A stretch of 34,604 nucleotides of DNA from Bacillota bacterium (GCA_021821055.1 JAKACX010000023.1:1-34604), one strand, 5' to 3'. Positions 1-9,040 are shown, numbered from the stretch's first letter. Numbers and translations: made by a program. The notes: a model not told the origin generated them from the letters alone.

Positions 1-55
1 CGATTCAGTCCGGCGCTATACGAGCGATACGGGCGATGGAAGGGCGTGCCGGTGG

Positions 56-979
56 ATGGAACTGCGTCTTTTGCAGTACGCGCTGGAACTGTGGCGCCAC
101 GGAAGCTTCACGCGGGCTGCCGACGCGCTCGATATTGCGCAGCCTTCGCTCAGCCAGCAGATCGCCAGGCTGGAGAACGAACTCGGAGTGACGCTCTTTT
201 TCCGCGGCCACGGCGGGACTCAGGCGACGCCGGACGGCGTGCGCTTCCTTGAACAGGCGGAGCAGATCGTGCGATTGCACGACGATCTGGTGCGGGAGAT
301 GCGCGAGCGCAGCGAAGGGATGGGGCAGGAACTGGTGATCGGCGCGCCGGCCATCACGGGCGGCCATGTGTTGCCGCCATTGTTGCGTGCATTTGGCGAA
401 CGTCATCCGACCGTGCGGGTGCGCCTGGTGGAGGACGCGACCGAGGTGCTGCAGGATCTGACGGCCAGGGGATTGACGGACCTGTGCGTGCTGGCGCTGC
501 CGGTCGAGGATGACAGACTGGCCACGCGTCCGATGCTGACCGAGGAGTTGTTTCTGGCGGGGCCGCGTGAGGTTGCCCATTGGATGGATGACCGGGTGCG
601 GCGCGTGTGCCTCGCGGGGGAGATGCCCGTGGCGCCGGTTGACCTGGCGGATTTTGCGCAGGCGCCGTTTATCATGCTCAAGCGCGGATTTGGCTTTCGC
701 GGCACGGTTTTGGCACTCTGTGCAGAGAGCGGGTTCGCACCCCGGGTGACCTATGAGACAAGCAGCGTCGAGACGGCGCAGTCGCTCGTGGCGCACGGCC
801 TCGGGGTGACAATGGTGCCTGCGATGGTGCGCAGGACCGCCGCGCCAGGGCCGGGCGCGGTCTATCTTCCGCTTGTTGGGCAGCCGCGACGCACGCTCGT
901 GTTCGCCTACCGCAGGGATCGCTACCTGAGCGCCGCAGCGCGCGCGCTGCTCGACATGTACGCGCAGCGCGGCGGCTGA
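56..979 (+). CDS. LysR-family transcriptional regulator
   Basis: A 307-residue protein of the usual LysR length. Residues 1-60 form the winged helix-turn-helix: RLLQYALELWRHGSFTRAAD, followed by a recognition helix around AQPSLSQQIARLE. The rest (about 90-300) fits the periplasmic-binding-like effector domain, with the usual GLGVTMVPA motif near residue 260. It should act as a DNA-binding activator or repressor responding to a small molecule. The effector cannot be read from sequence. A GGAAGGG stretch lies about 11 nt before the ATG, a modest ribosome binding site. The gene is convergent with the DUF2642-like gene, so its target is more likely a divergent gene left of the window. Family assignment is firm; the regulon is unknown. 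Confidence 0.93.
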   Translation: MELRLLQYALELWRHGSFTRAADALDIAQPSLSQQIARLENELGVTLFFRGHGGTQATPDGVRFLEQAEQIVRLHDDLVREMRERSEGMGQELVIGAPAITGGHVLPPLLRAFGERHPTVRVRLVEDATEVLQDLTARGLTDLCVLALPVEDDRLATRPMLTEELFLAGPREVAHWMDDRVRRVCLAGEMPVAPVDLADFAQAPFIMLKRGFGFRGTVLALCAESGFAPRVTYETSSVETAQSLVAHGLGVTMVPAMVRRTAAPGPGAVYLPLVGQPRRTLVFAYRRDRYLSAAARALLDMYAQRGG

Positions 980-1046
980 CGGAGCCGCGGGAGCCGCGGG
1001 TGGTGTTGCCTCGGGGGCCGCAAAACGGGCGTGCGTGTGGCGGTGA

Positions 1047-1076
1047 GGCTGGCGTTGGCTGGCGTTGACTGGCGTC
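1047..1076. repeat. Three near-copies of a 10-bp unit
   Basis: The unit GGCTGGCGTT occurs at 1047-1056 and 1057-1066, then as GACTGGCGTC at 1067-1076. It lies in the 143-bp gap between the convergent LysR and DUF2642-like genes, where I see no clear terminator. It is one of several short tandem repeats in this window's intergenic DNA. Confidence 0.75.
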
Positions 1077-1122
1077 GGTTGCACTGGCTGCACCGCATGG
1101 CGTCGGCTGCGCCAGCCGCGGA

Positions 1123-1602
1123 TCAGGCCTTGGGTCCGATGGACAGGATAGAGGACAGCGGCAGACGGTGCTCCCCTTCCCGGTCGTCCACCAGCGTGAT
1201 GGCGTCGCGGGTCACGTCGCGGAGCGTGCCGTAGACGCGGCCCGCGAGCGTGAGGACGGACACACTCTGATTCAGAAAGTGACTGTTCAGGTACGCGGTG
1301 ATCGTGCGCATGTGCGGTTGTTCGCCGGGCAAGGCGTCCGACGACCCTGAGAGCGCGAGCAGTTGCGATCGTTTGCGGGTGCGGGTCGAGCCGCGCATAG
1401 AAGGACGGGCGTCCGGCGGGGCCGTGGGGTGGGCCCGAGTGTACCCGCCGGCGGGAGACGGGACCGCGAGCCTTCGCGACGGATCGGGTGCGGCCGTCTG
1501 TTGGGGCATGGCCTCGCTCCGTGATTCAGCAGACTTCTTGCGCTGCCTTGTCGGGTCGAGTTCCTGGGCAAACACCGTCGGTCCGGCGAAAATGGTTGTC
1601 AT
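1123..1602 (-). CDS. DUF2642-like protein with long N-terminal arm
   Basis: A 159-residue protein read from the ATG at 1602. GAGGAG lies 10 nt upstream of this ATG, which is why it is preferred over the inner ATG at MRTITAYLN, where no ribosome binding site is visible. The last ~62 residues look like the small LSm-like DUF2642 domain of Bacillota (YuzF-like and spore-associated proteins): a hydrophobic start, then SVLTLAGRVYGTLRDVTRDA and VDDREGEHRLPLSSILSIGP. The first ~97 residues are low-complexity and rich in Arg, Pro, Ser and Ala, without recognisable fold. A role in the spore coat or cell surface is inference from the family. The alternative is that only the C-terminal 62 residues are translated. 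Confidence 0.62.
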   Translation of the reverse strand: MTTIFAGPTVFAQELDPTRQRKKSAESRSEAMPQQTAAPDPSRRLAVPSPAGGYTRAHPTAPPDARPSMRGSTRTRKRSQLLALSGSSDALPGEQPHMRTITAYLNSHFLNQSVSVLTLAGRVYGTLRDVTRDAITLVDDREGEHRLPLSSILSIGPKA

Positions 1603-1902
1603 GGAAGATGCACTCCTCTGGCGCGCAGTGTTCCGGTTCTGTACAGGATATGCGTGCGTGCGGACTTTGGGCACATGGGGCAGGTGCTGGGCGCCCGCTT
1701 TGTGTCCGGCGTCCTCTGCGATTGCGCGCCTGGGTCGGCGGCGGCGCGAGCGGCGAACAAGAACGATTGTAATGCCTGAAAAATGCGCGTCGCAGCAGGA
1801 ATTCTGCGGGCAGGCGGCGAATACAGACAGGTGCGTGCAATCGATTGCATAAACAACCCGGCCTCACGCTCACGCGACGCGCGGCGGCGCGAGCAGACCG
1901 GC

Positions 1903-2120
1903 TTTCCGGGTAGACCGCCATGTGCGGTGCGTCCGCACGCCAGCGAATCATGAAAATGCAACTCAATCGGGCGCCGCAGATGGCGCGGTACCAGTGAGCT
2001 CGTATTTTCCGGGTAGACCGCCATGTGTGGCGCAACCGCACGCCAGCGAATCATGAAAATGCGACTCAATCGGGCGCCGCAGATGGCGCGGTACCAGTGA
2101 GCTCGTATTTTCCGGGTAGA
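1903..2120. repeat. 103-bp tandem repeat, two full copies plus 12 bp
   Basis: Copy 1 is 1903-2005, copy 2 is 2006-2108, and the first 12 bp recur at 2109-2120. The copies differ at only five positions. Each holds a small hairpin near its start (GTGCGG/CCGCAC in copy 1, GTGTGG/CCGCAC in copy 2) and a second one, GCGCC/GGCGC. Four of the five differences fall in the first hairpin: three in the loop and one C-to-T change that keeps pairing as G-U only in a + strand transcript. The period is not a multiple of three, so it is not coding. The array ends 11 bp before the glucoamylase ATG. The rest of 1603-1902 holds nothing I recognise. Confidence 0.9.
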
Positions 2121-2131
2121 TTAGCGAAGGG

Positions 2132-4108
2132 ATGGACACGCGATTGGATAAAGTCGGTAAGACCTACGTGACAAATGCCGTGATTGGTGACGGAAAAATG
2201 CTCTGCACACTGTCTTTTACAGGCGAACTGGAGAGGGTATACTGGCCGACCATCGACGGAGAGCAGCAGGTGCGCCGTCTGTGGCTGGGCTGGCGGACGG
2301 AGGGGCGCGAACAGGTCGAGTGGCTGCACGAGGACCAAAGATGCGCCCAGCGTTACGAGGCGGACACCAACGTCCTCGTGACGGAGTGGGACGACGCGGG
2401 AGGATGGGCGGTTTCGTTGACTGATTTTGTCGCGCCGGACACGTCGCTCGTGGTCAGGCGGGTCACGGTTGCCAACCGCGGTGCGGGTTCTCGGCGGCTG
2501 ATCCTTTATGTCCGCTCCGATCTGCAACTGGCGGGCCACGGAGAGGGCAACGCGGTACGGGCGGAACTGGGAGACCGCGCGCTGGTGCACTACAGGCGGG
2601 AGACCGCGGCGGCGATCGGTTCCGACGCGCCGCTGTACGGATACCAGGCGGGGGATGTGGACGCCGCGCTGACGCGCGAGCGCTTGCTGGGGACCGCGGA
2701 GAATCTCGGCGGCGACGGGGCCCTGGCGTACGACTTCGGCGTTGTCGAACCGGACGGAGCGCGGTCGATCAGCCTGTTTATCGCCTTTGGCGCGACCCGG
2801 GAGGAGGCGCTGGCCGCCGTCCGGAGCGCGCGAGAGACGGGCGCCGACGCATTGCTCGTGCGCACGCGCGCGTTCTGGCGGGCGCACTTGGCGCTGGCGC
2901 GGCCGATCCGCACCGGGGAAGACCGGCTCGACGCGCTGTACACGCGTTCGCTGCTGGTGTTTGGCATGATGGCGGACCGGACGCACGGGGGGCTCATCGC
3001 CGCGCCTGAATTTGATCCGGAGTGGACGCAGTGCGGCGGTTACGGCTATTGCTGGGGGCGGGACGCGGCCTACATTGCGACGGCGATCGGACAGGCGGGC
3101 TTTACGGCGGCGAGCGAACGCTTCTATGACTGGGCGCTGCGCGCGCAGGAGGCAGACGGCGGGTTCGGCCAGCGGCACTTCATGGACGGGAGTCTGGCGC
3201 CGTCGTGGGGTCTGCAGATTGACGAGACAGCAAGCGTCGTGTGGGGCATGTGGCAGCACTATCGCCTGACCGGCGACCGAGCGTTCCTCGCCCGGATGTG
3301 GGGCGCCATGCAAAGGGGAGCGGACTTTCTCGACGCGTTTGTCGACCCGGCGGACGGCCTGCCGCGCGAATCGCGCGATCTGTGGGAGGAGCGCAATGCC
3401 CGGCACACATACTCTGCCGCGGCGGTCTGGGCGGCGCTCGAGGCGTGCGCCGGGGCGGCCGAGGCGATGGACGCCGCGGGAACGCGGGCGGCGCGCTGGA
3501 GGAGTGTGGCGGCGCGCGTTCGCGAAGGCATCTCCGGTCTCTGGGACGAGGAACGTGGGTGTTTCGATCGGGCGGCCCGGCTGCACGTCGCACATCCGCA
3601 GAACTTGGCGGGCGGGGGCGTGATCGAGGTGGACGGATACGGGTATGAGCGCGCCGTCGAGCTGCGCGACAAGACCGTCGACGTGAGTCTGCTCGGCGTT
3701 TCATACCCCTTCGCCGTCTTCCCGGCGGCCGACAGCAGGGTCGTCCGCACGGCGCAGGCGGTGAGGGAGAGGCTCTGGGCCGCAGGGGAGGCCGGGGGTC
3801 TGATGCGCTATGAGGGAGATCACTACGCCGGAGGGAACCCGTGGGTGCTCGCGACGCTCTGGCTTGGACTCGAGGCGCTGAAACGGGACGATCTGGAGAC
3901 CGCCCGCAGCGTTCTCGCGTGGGCGGTGGACCGACAGACGGACACGGGGTTGCTGCCGGAGCAGGTGGACGCCAAGACAGGGAGACCGCGCTGGGTGGTG
4001 CCGTTGACGTGGTCGCACGCCATGTTTATTTTGCTCATGATTGCGACGGTGGAGAAGGGCGTCTGGCCACGCGCGGACCTCGCGGCCGGCGTGAGCGCGG
4101 CCGTCTGA
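2132..4108 (+). CDS. GH15 glucoamylase / glucodextranase-like glycoside hydrolase
   Basis: A 658-residue enzyme of family GH15, which releases glucose from the non-reducing ends of alpha-glucans or related oligosaccharides by inversion. Residues ~1-270 form the beta-sandwich N-terminal domain of prokaryotic GH15; the rest is the (alpha/alpha)6 barrel. Landmarks are GYCWGRDAAY near residue 308, LWEERNARHTYSAA near 418 (general-acid Glu) and LLPEQVDAKTG near 609 (general-base Glu), followed by PLTWSHAMF. No signal peptide is present, so it is probably cytoplasmic. The ribosome binding site GAAGGG directly abuts the ATG at 2132. An in-frame TTG at 2144 lies 12 nt from it and may be the true start. 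It is convergent with malR, matching a role in degrading imported maltodextrin. Confidence 0.92.
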   Translation: MDTRLDKVGKTYVTNAVIGDGKMLCTLSFTGELERVYWPTIDGEQQVRRLWLGWRTEGREQVEWLHEDQRCAQRYEADTNVLVTEWDDAGGWAVSLTDFVAPDTSLVVRRVTVANRGAGSRRLILYVRSDLQLAGHGEGNAVRAELGDRALVHYRRETAAAIGSDAPLYGYQAGDVDAALTRERLLGTAENLGGDGALAYDFGVVEPDGARSISLFIAFGATREEALAAVRSARETGADALLVRTRAFWRAHLALARPIRTGEDRLDALYTRSLLVFGMMADRTHGGLIAAPEFDPEWTQCGGYGYCWGRDAAYIATAIGQAGFTAASERFYDWALRAQEADGGFGQRHFMDGSLAPSWGLQIDETASVVWGMWQHYRLTGDRAFLARMWGAMQRGADFLDAFVDPADGLPRESRDLWEERNARHTYSAAAVWAALEACAGAAEAMDAAGTRAARWRSVAARVREGISGLWDEERGCFDRAARLHVAHPQNLAGGGVIEVDGYGYERAVELRDKTVDVSLLGVSYPFAVFPAADSRVVRTAQAVRERLWAAGEAGGLMRYEGDHYAGGNPWVLATLWLGLEALKRDDLETARSVLAWAVDRQTDTGLLPEQVDAKTGRPRWVVPLTWSHAMFILLMIATVEKGVWPRADLAAGVSAAV

Positions 4109-4179
4109 CGGTCCGGGGATATGCGTAATCGCGGTTGGGGGACGCGCGGTATCTGGCGGAGCGCCGGGATCCGCGGCGC

Positions 4180-4218
4180 GCGAACAGAGAACGCGAACAG
4201 AGAACGCGAACAGAGAAC
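4180..4218. repeat. Three perfect copies of a 13-bp unit
   Basis: GCGAACAGAGAAC occurs head to tail at 4180-4192, 4193-4205 and 4206-4218, in the gap between the convergent glucoamylase and malR genes. The last copy runs into the stem of the adjacent hairpin. Confidence 0.93.
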
Positions 4219-4255
4219 GGCGCCTTCCGGAGGCTCGCGGCCGGGCGGGCGCCGT
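4217..4255 (-). terminator. Terminator-like stem after malR
   Basis: ACGGCGCC at 4217-4224 pairs with GGCGCCGT at 4248-4255, immediately beyond the malR stop codon. The 23-nt loop is long and the minus-strand tail (TCTCTG) is only weakly T-rich, so it is a candidate terminator for the leftward mal operon rather than a clear intrinsic one. Confidence 0.45.
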
Positions 4256-5296
4256 CTATTGTTGGTAGGCGGCGAGCGGGTTCCAGGCGCCGCACGTCCG
4301 CCGGATCACAAGCTCGTGCGGCACGATGGCGGACTGCGGCGGCAACTCCCTTTTCTCGATGTGCTGGAGCAGCAGTTTGGCGGCCGTCTGACCCAATTCG
4401 TAGATGTGCACGTTCATCGTGGTCATGGGAGGGTTGGCAAGCCGCGCCAGTGGAATATCGTTGAAGCCGACGATGGCGAGGTCTTCTGGTATGCGATATC
4501 CGAGTTCGCCGGCCGCACGCATGGCGCCAAAGGCGAGCACGTCGTCCGACGCGACGATGCCGCTCGGCCGCTCGGCCAGCGCGAGCAGGCGCATCATGCC
4601 ATTGTAGCCGACGTCCTCGATGAATTCACCGGAGACCACGAGGTTCGGGTCAAACGTGACGCCCTGTTCCTGCAGCGCGCTCGAATAACCGGCGAGTCGG
4701 TCCACCGTGACCACAAGTTCCTGCGACCCGCCAATGAATCCGATGCGCTGGTGACCGAGCTTTTGCAGGTGCATGGTGGTGTCGTACGCCGCCCGGCGGT
4801 TGTCGTTGTTGACCCAGCAGAGTTGGACGTCCTGCGAGGGCCTGCCGACGACGACCGACGGGATGTGGTTTTCCTCCAGAACTGCGAAGAGCGGGTCATT
4901 CAGGCGCGCGGTGAGCAGGATGACGCCGTCCACCTGCTTGCTGCGCACCATGCGTTCGAGCCGGTCGACGTCGTTTTTTCCGTGCAGCGCGGTGGACAGG
5001 ACGATATCGTATCCGGAGTACTGCGCGATCTGCGTGATTCCGCGCAAGACCTCGGGGAAAAACGGATTCAGGAAGAATTGTTCAATGGAACTGGGGATCA
5101 ACAGGCCGATCGCTTGCGAGCTCTGTTTGACCAGACTGCGGGCGATGGCGTTCGGGTGGTAGTCGAGTTCCCTCATGACGTCGCGCACGCGTTCGCGCGT
5201 GGCCACGCTGATCCGCGGATGGTTTGCCAGGACGCGGGACACGGTGGACGGGCTGACGCCCGCCTTGGTTGCGACGTCTTTGATATTGGAAGTCAT
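4256..5296 (-). CDS. malR: LacI-family regulator, probable maltose operon repressor MalR
   Basis: A 346-residue LacI/GalR protein. The helix-turn-helix and hinge occupy residues 1-60, with the classical IKDVATKAGVSPSTVSRVLA; the sugar-binding core starts at AIGLLIPSS. Its ATG overlaps the stop of the upstream GH13 gene (ATGA), so it is the last gene of the mal operon and is translationally coupled. Being co-transcribed with a maltodextrin transporter and an amylase strongly suggests it represses that operon until a maltodextrin or derivative binds. Sequence alone does not identify the inducer. CGTTTGCGC half-sites of LacI type lie upstream of malE (see the regulatory entry). A general catabolite regulator of CcpA type is less likely given this operon position. 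Confidence 0.9.
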   Translation of the reverse strand: MTSNIKDVATKAGVSPSTVSRVLANHPRISVATRERVRDVMRELDYHPNAIARSLVKQSSQAIGLLIPSSIEQFFLNPFFPEVLRGITQIAQYSGYDIVLSTALHGKNDVDRLERMVRSKQVDGVILLTARLNDPLFAVLEENHIPSVVVGRPSQDVQLCWVNNDNRRAAYDTTMHLQKLGHQRIGFIGGSQELVVTVDRLAGYSSALQEQGVTFDPNLVVSGEFIEDVGYNGMMRLLALAERPSGIVASDDVLAFGAMRAAGELGYRIPEDLAIVGFNDIPLARLANPPMTTMNVHIYELGQTAAKLLLQHIEKRELPPQSAIVPHELVIRRTCGAWNPLAAYQQ

Positions 5297-7140
5297 CGGT
5301 CATCACCCGTTTCTACTGTAGAAGTCTCCAGAATAAGCAGCAGTCCAGAACGCCGGGGCACGCTCACGGTCTGCCCCGATCGGTGGCGTTCGCCTTCGCC
5401 GGGACCGTGGACGACGCGGTAGGCGCCCCGGGGCAGCAATGCGTGGCTCAGCCGCAGCCGCAGCGGACGCGGACCGTCATTCACGAGGCACAGCGCGAGT
5501 TCGCCGCCGTCCGGGCCATCGGGCGCGCGCCGGACAAACGCGTACAGGTGCCGCGAATGCCCCTGAAAGACAGGGCGCATGTCACCTGTCCGCAGACTCG
5601 GGAATCGGGCGCGCAGCGCGGTCAGGCCGCGATAGTGCGCCAGCAATTCTGTGTCCTGGCGCTCACTGTCCCATACCATGCCTGCGCGGCAGAGGGGATC
5701 GGGACCGCCCGCCATACCCACTTCATCGCCGTAGTACAGGACGGGCGCGCCGGGGCAGGTGAACTGGAGAAAGCTGGCGAGCATGGCGCGCTGGCGGTCG
5801 CCCGCGCAAACGGTGAGCAGGCGCGGCGTGTCATGCGAGTCAAGCAGTGTCCACAGGACGGGCAGCACGGGTTCCGGGTACGCGGCGCGGATGCGCTCAA
5901 CCGCGAGGTGAAAGCCGTTCGCGTCCGTGTCTTTGCGCGCGATCCAGGAGAGAATGGCTTCTCCTAAAGGATAGTTCATGACGGCGTCAAACTGGTCGCC
6001 GCGCAGCCACGGAGTCGCCAGTTGCCAAATTTCGCCGCAGATCAGCGCGTCCGACTTGCGCGCTTTCACCGCGGCGCGGAAGTGTTGCCAGAAACGGTGC
6101 TCCACTTCATCTGACACATCGAGTCGCCAGCCGTCAATTCCAGCTTCATCTAGCCAGTATAACCCTACCCTAGTAAGATAGTCCACAACGTCCGGGTGGG
6201 CCGTTCGCCATTTGGGCATATTGGCCACGTAACCGAAAGTCTCGTAGTTGCGGTCATCCACCGAGAGCGGCCACGACGCGGGATAGATCCATTCGCTGTA
6301 GGGGGACTCTTGACCGTGTTCGAGGATGTCGCGAAATATCGGGTGGTCGACGCCCATGTGATTGAACACGGCATCCAGAACGACGCGGATGCCCCGTTCG
6401 CGGCAGGCTGCGGTCAATGCCCGCAGGTCTTCCAGCGTGCCGAAGGCGGGATCGACCGTGAAGTAGTCGGCCGTGTCGTACTTGTGATTGGACGGCGCGG
6501 TGAAAATCGGCGTCATGTAGAGCACATCGACGCCGAGACGGGACAGGTGGTCCAGGTTCTCGGTGATCCCGCGCAACGTGCCGCCGAAGAAGTTTGCGCC
6601 GGTGGGCGCGGCGTCCCAATCAGCGAGCGCGACCTCGCCGCCGGTTGCCGCAAGGGATGGTTGATCGTCCTGCGATTGGGCGCCGCGGGCGAAGCGGTCG
6701 GGAAAGACCTGATAGTAGACGGCGCCCTTGGCCCACGGAGGGGGAGCGAAGCGGTCCCGCTCGCCGAGATACGGCACCTCGAACGCGTCCGCCTGCCGCG
6801 GGGGAACGCCCTGAACGCCGGCGCGGCTGTAGAAGTACGCCGCCTGCGCCGTCTCGATGCGAAAGTAGTAGCGGAACCGTTTGCTCGTCCGGAACAGTCG
6901 CGCCTGAAAAAGCTCGTGCGACGGCCCGTCCTGTGCGAAGCGCTCGGCCTCGATTGTCTGCAGCGTCGCGTCCGGCAGGAACTTGTCGTAGTGCACGACC
7001 TGCACGGTGCGCGCGGCGGAGACGGCGAGACGCAGTCGAACAGTCAGCGCGCCGTCGTCCGCGTAGGCGTACGGTTCGACCGATTCATGCCAGGCGGAAC
7101 ATGCGATGCGATCGAAGTTGTCGTGTTGCCCACTTGTCAT
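5293..7140 (-). CDS. GH13 neopullulanase / cyclomaltodextrinase-type alpha-glucosidase
   Basis: A 615-residue alpha-amylase-family enzyme. Residues ~1-135 resemble the CBM34-like N-terminal domain of neopullulanases; the TIM barrel begins at WAKGAVYYQVFPDRFARG. The four conserved GH13 regions are VVLDAVFNHMG (~255), GWRLDVSDEV with the catalytic Asp (~340), ICGEIW with the acid/base Glu (~369) and LLDSHDTPRLL with the third Asp (~433). There is no signal peptide, so it should cut maltodextrins or cyclodextrins inside the cell after import. GGGAGA lies 8 nt before the ATG. It follows malG by 78 bp and overlaps malR by 4 bp. Exact specificity (neopullulanase, maltogenic amylase or cyclomaltodextrinase) cannot be separated by eye. 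Confidence 0.92.
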   Translation of the reverse strand: MTSGQHDNFDRIACSAWHESVEPYAYADDGALTVRLRLAVSAARTVQVVHYDKFLPDATLQTIEAERFAQDGPSHELFQARLFRTSKRFRYYFRIETAQAAYFYSRAGVQGVPPRQADAFEVPYLGERDRFAPPPWAKGAVYYQVFPDRFARGAQSQDDQPSLAATGGEVALADWDAAPTGANFFGGTLRGITENLDHLSRLGVDVLYMTPIFTAPSNHKYDTADYFTVDPAFGTLEDLRALTAACRERGIRVVLDAVFNHMGVDHPIFRDILEHGQESPYSEWIYPASWPLSVDDRNYETFGYVANMPKWRTAHPDVVDYLTRVGLYWLDEAGIDGWRLDVSDEVEHRFWQHFRAAVKARKSDALICGEIWQLATPWLRGDQFDAVMNYPLGEAILSWIARKDTDANGFHLAVERIRAAYPEPVLPVLWTLLDSHDTPRLLTVCAGDRQRAMLASFLQFTCPGAPVLYYGDEVGMAGGPDPLCRAGMVWDSERQDTELLAHYRGLTALRARFPSLRTGDMRPVFQGHSRHLYAFVRRAPDGPDGGELALCLVNDGPRPLRLRLSHALLPRGAYRVVHGPGEGERHRSGQTVSVPRRSGLLLILETSTVETGDDR

Positions 7141-7218
7141 TGAGAACGTCTCCCATCACGAGTCGCGGGCGCCTCGAACCGTTGCTGCCGTGTGCGGCAA
7201 CTTGACTCATCCTCTGAC

Positions 7219-8067
7219 TCATCCTTTGACGGAACCAGCGGTCAACCCCTTCGCGATCATCGGCTGCAGCAGCATGTACGCGACCGTGAGCGGAATGGCG
7301 CTGACCAGCGCGCCCGCGGCGAACACGCCCCATTGCTGGGTCGCAAACTGGTTGTTCACCATGCCGTACATTCCCATGCCGAGCGTGTAGTTCTGCGGCG
7401 ACTGCAGGATGGTTCCCGCAAGGATGTACTCGCTGTACTGCCCGATGATGGACAGGAAGAAGATGACGGCCAGCATCGGTCGCGCCAACGGCAGGATGAT
7501 GCGAAAGAAAATCTGGAAGTGGCCTGCGCCGTCCATGACGGCCGCTTCGTCGAGTTCTTTGGGGATGGTGTCAAAGTAGCCCTTGGTGAGCCAGATGCCA
7601 AATGCGCCGGCGCCCATCAGCACCAGCATGTAGACCCACAGGTTGTCGAGCAGGCCCCACTGTGCAAGTACCGCATAGATCGCTGAAATCGCCATGAAAT
7701 TCGGGAACATCTGCAGCAGGATCAGCGTCATCAGTCCGTACTTGCGGCCGTAGAACTTCATGCGGGAAAACGCGTAGGCGGCGGTGGACGTCATGACCAG
7801 TTGCGCGGTCGCGACGACGACGCCGACCAGCGTGCTGTTCCGGATCCAGACGATATACTGACTCTTGAAGAGCGCGACATAGTTCGTAAACGACAGGTGC
7901 AGAGGAATCAGCGAAGCCGAGAACGACTGCTGCGACGAGTCAAATGACGCGGTTGCGACATACAGGAGCGGGATCACGGTCAGGACGATGACAAACCAGA
8001 TGAAGAGCCGCGAGATCCATGTGACGGCAAATTCTCCGGGATTGAACGCGCGTTTGTTCACAGCCAT
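7219..8067 (-). CDS. malG: Maltodextrin ABC transporter permease, MalG type
   Basis: A 282-residue CUT1-family inner-membrane permease with about six transmembrane helices, the first near residues 16-38. The cytoplasmic EAA loop, which contacts the ATPase, reads EAAVMDGAGHFQIFFRIILP. The C-terminus (KGLTAGSVKG) is typical of MalG. It starts one base after the malF stop (TGACATG), so the two subunits are translationally coupled. No ATPase gene is present in the operon; in Bacillota such systems commonly share an MsmX-type ATPase, which would then be encoded elsewhere. Confidence 0.93.
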   Translation of the reverse strand: MAVNKRAFNPGEFAVTWISRLFIWFVIVLTVIPLLYVATASFDSSQQSFSASLIPLHLSFTNYVALFKSQYIVWIRNSTLVGVVVATAQLVMTSTAAYAFSRMKFYGRKYGLMTLILLQMFPNFMAISAIYAVLAQWGLLDNLWVYMLVLMGAGAFGIWLTKGYFDTIPKELDEAAVMDGAGHFQIFFRIILPLARPMLAVIFFLSIIGQYSEYILAGTILQSPQNYTLGMGMYGMVNNQFATQQWGVFAAGALVSAIPLTVAYMLLQPMIAKGLTAGSVKG

Positions 8068-8068
8068 G

Positions 8069-9040
8069 TCAATCCACCTCCTCGAAGGCGCGGGTGAAGT
8101 GCATGTTCAGAAAACTGATCACACCCACGATCAGGAATAGAATGACGGAAATGGTCGCGCCGAGGTCGTATCGGTTGAACGTGAGAGTCAGCTTGTACGC
8201 GGCCGAGGCAAGGATGTCGGTATATCCCGCGAACTGCGTGTCCGTGCGGGCGGGGCCTCCCCCGGTCAACAGGTAGACGGAGTTGAAATTGTTGAAGCTA
8301 AAGGCGAACGATGGGATCAGGAGGGGCAGGCTGACGCGCCACACGCCAGGCATCGAGATGAAGCGGAACTTCTGCAGCCAGGTGGCCCCGTCGATGCCTG
8401 CAGCCTCAAACAGTTCCTGGGAAATCGACTGCAGGGCGCCTGTGCAGACGGTCATCATGTAGGGAAAGGACGCCCAGAGATTGACCATGAGCACCGAGAC
8501 GCGCGCCCAGAACGGATCGACCAGCCAGGGCACCGGCGGAATCCCGAAGATGTGCAGGAGCGCGTTGACCTCGCCGTAGCTCTGGTTGAGCAGTCCTTGC
8601 CAGGACAACAGCGAGATGAGCGCCGGCACAGCCCAGGGTATGATCAGGATGGAACGGTACAGGGACGCTTCCTTGATGTTCTTGTTATTCAGGACGACGG
8701 CGACAAACAGGCCGAAAGAGTAGTTCACGACCGTCGTGACAAATGCGAACACCAGCGTCCAGATGAATGTGGGAATGAAGATGGCGGACAGGGGATTGCT
8801 CGGATTGATCAGGTCCCGGTAGTTCTTCAGTCCGACGAACTGGTAGTTCATGAAGTGCAGTGCGCTCCAGTTGGTGAACGAGATGTAGATGGTGTAGAAC
8901 ATCGGGAGAAGACTGAGCGCGGCGATCGTGATGAGCGCTGGCGAGATATAGCCGTAGGCGCTCCACTGTACGCCGCCGCGGGGCCCGCGTCTCTTGCGTA
9001 CACGTGCCTTCGTCGGCAGGGACGGGTCGTTGGCTGCCAT
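8069..9040 (-). CDS. malF: Maltodextrin ABC transporter permease, MalF type
   Basis: A 323-residue CUT1 permease, partner of MalG. The start at 9040 (MAANDPSLP) is chosen because AGGAGGGA at 9047-9054 sits 6 nt upstream; an open frame extends further but lacks a ribosome binding site. The N-terminal ~30 residues are basic (KARVRKRRGPRGG), then about six helices follow, starting at YISPALITIAALSLLPMFYT. The EAA loop reads EAAGIDGATWLQKFRFISMP, followed by the MalF-like LLTGGGPARTDT. It lies downstream of malE across a 99-bp gap that holds a strong stem-loop. Confidence 0.93.
   Translation of the reverse strand: MAANDPSLPTKARVRKRRGPRGGVQWSAYGYISPALITIAALSLLPMFYTIYISFTNWSALHFMNYQFVGLKNYRDLINPSNPLSAIFIPTFIWTLVFAFVTTVVNYSFGLFVAVVLNNKNIKEASLYRSILIIPWAVPALISLLSWQGLLNQSYGEVNALLHIFGIPPVPWLVDPFWARVSVLMVNLWASFPYMMTVCTGALQSISQELFEAAGIDGATWLQKFRFISMPGVWRVSLPLLIPSFAFSFNNFNSVYLLTGGGPARTDTQFAGYTDILASAAYKLTLTFNRYDLGATISVILFLIVGVISFLNMHFTRAFEEVD

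Noticed and set aside
1599-2069. Minus-strand frame across the 103-bp repeat
   Set aside because: The repeat period is not divisible by three, so the translated repeats do not match each other, and there is no ribosome binding site.
4121-5422. Long plus-strand frame opposite malR
   Set aside because: It is the antisense shadow of malR: the minus strand has a full LacI-family protein with start, coupling and domains, while the plus frame has no similarity.
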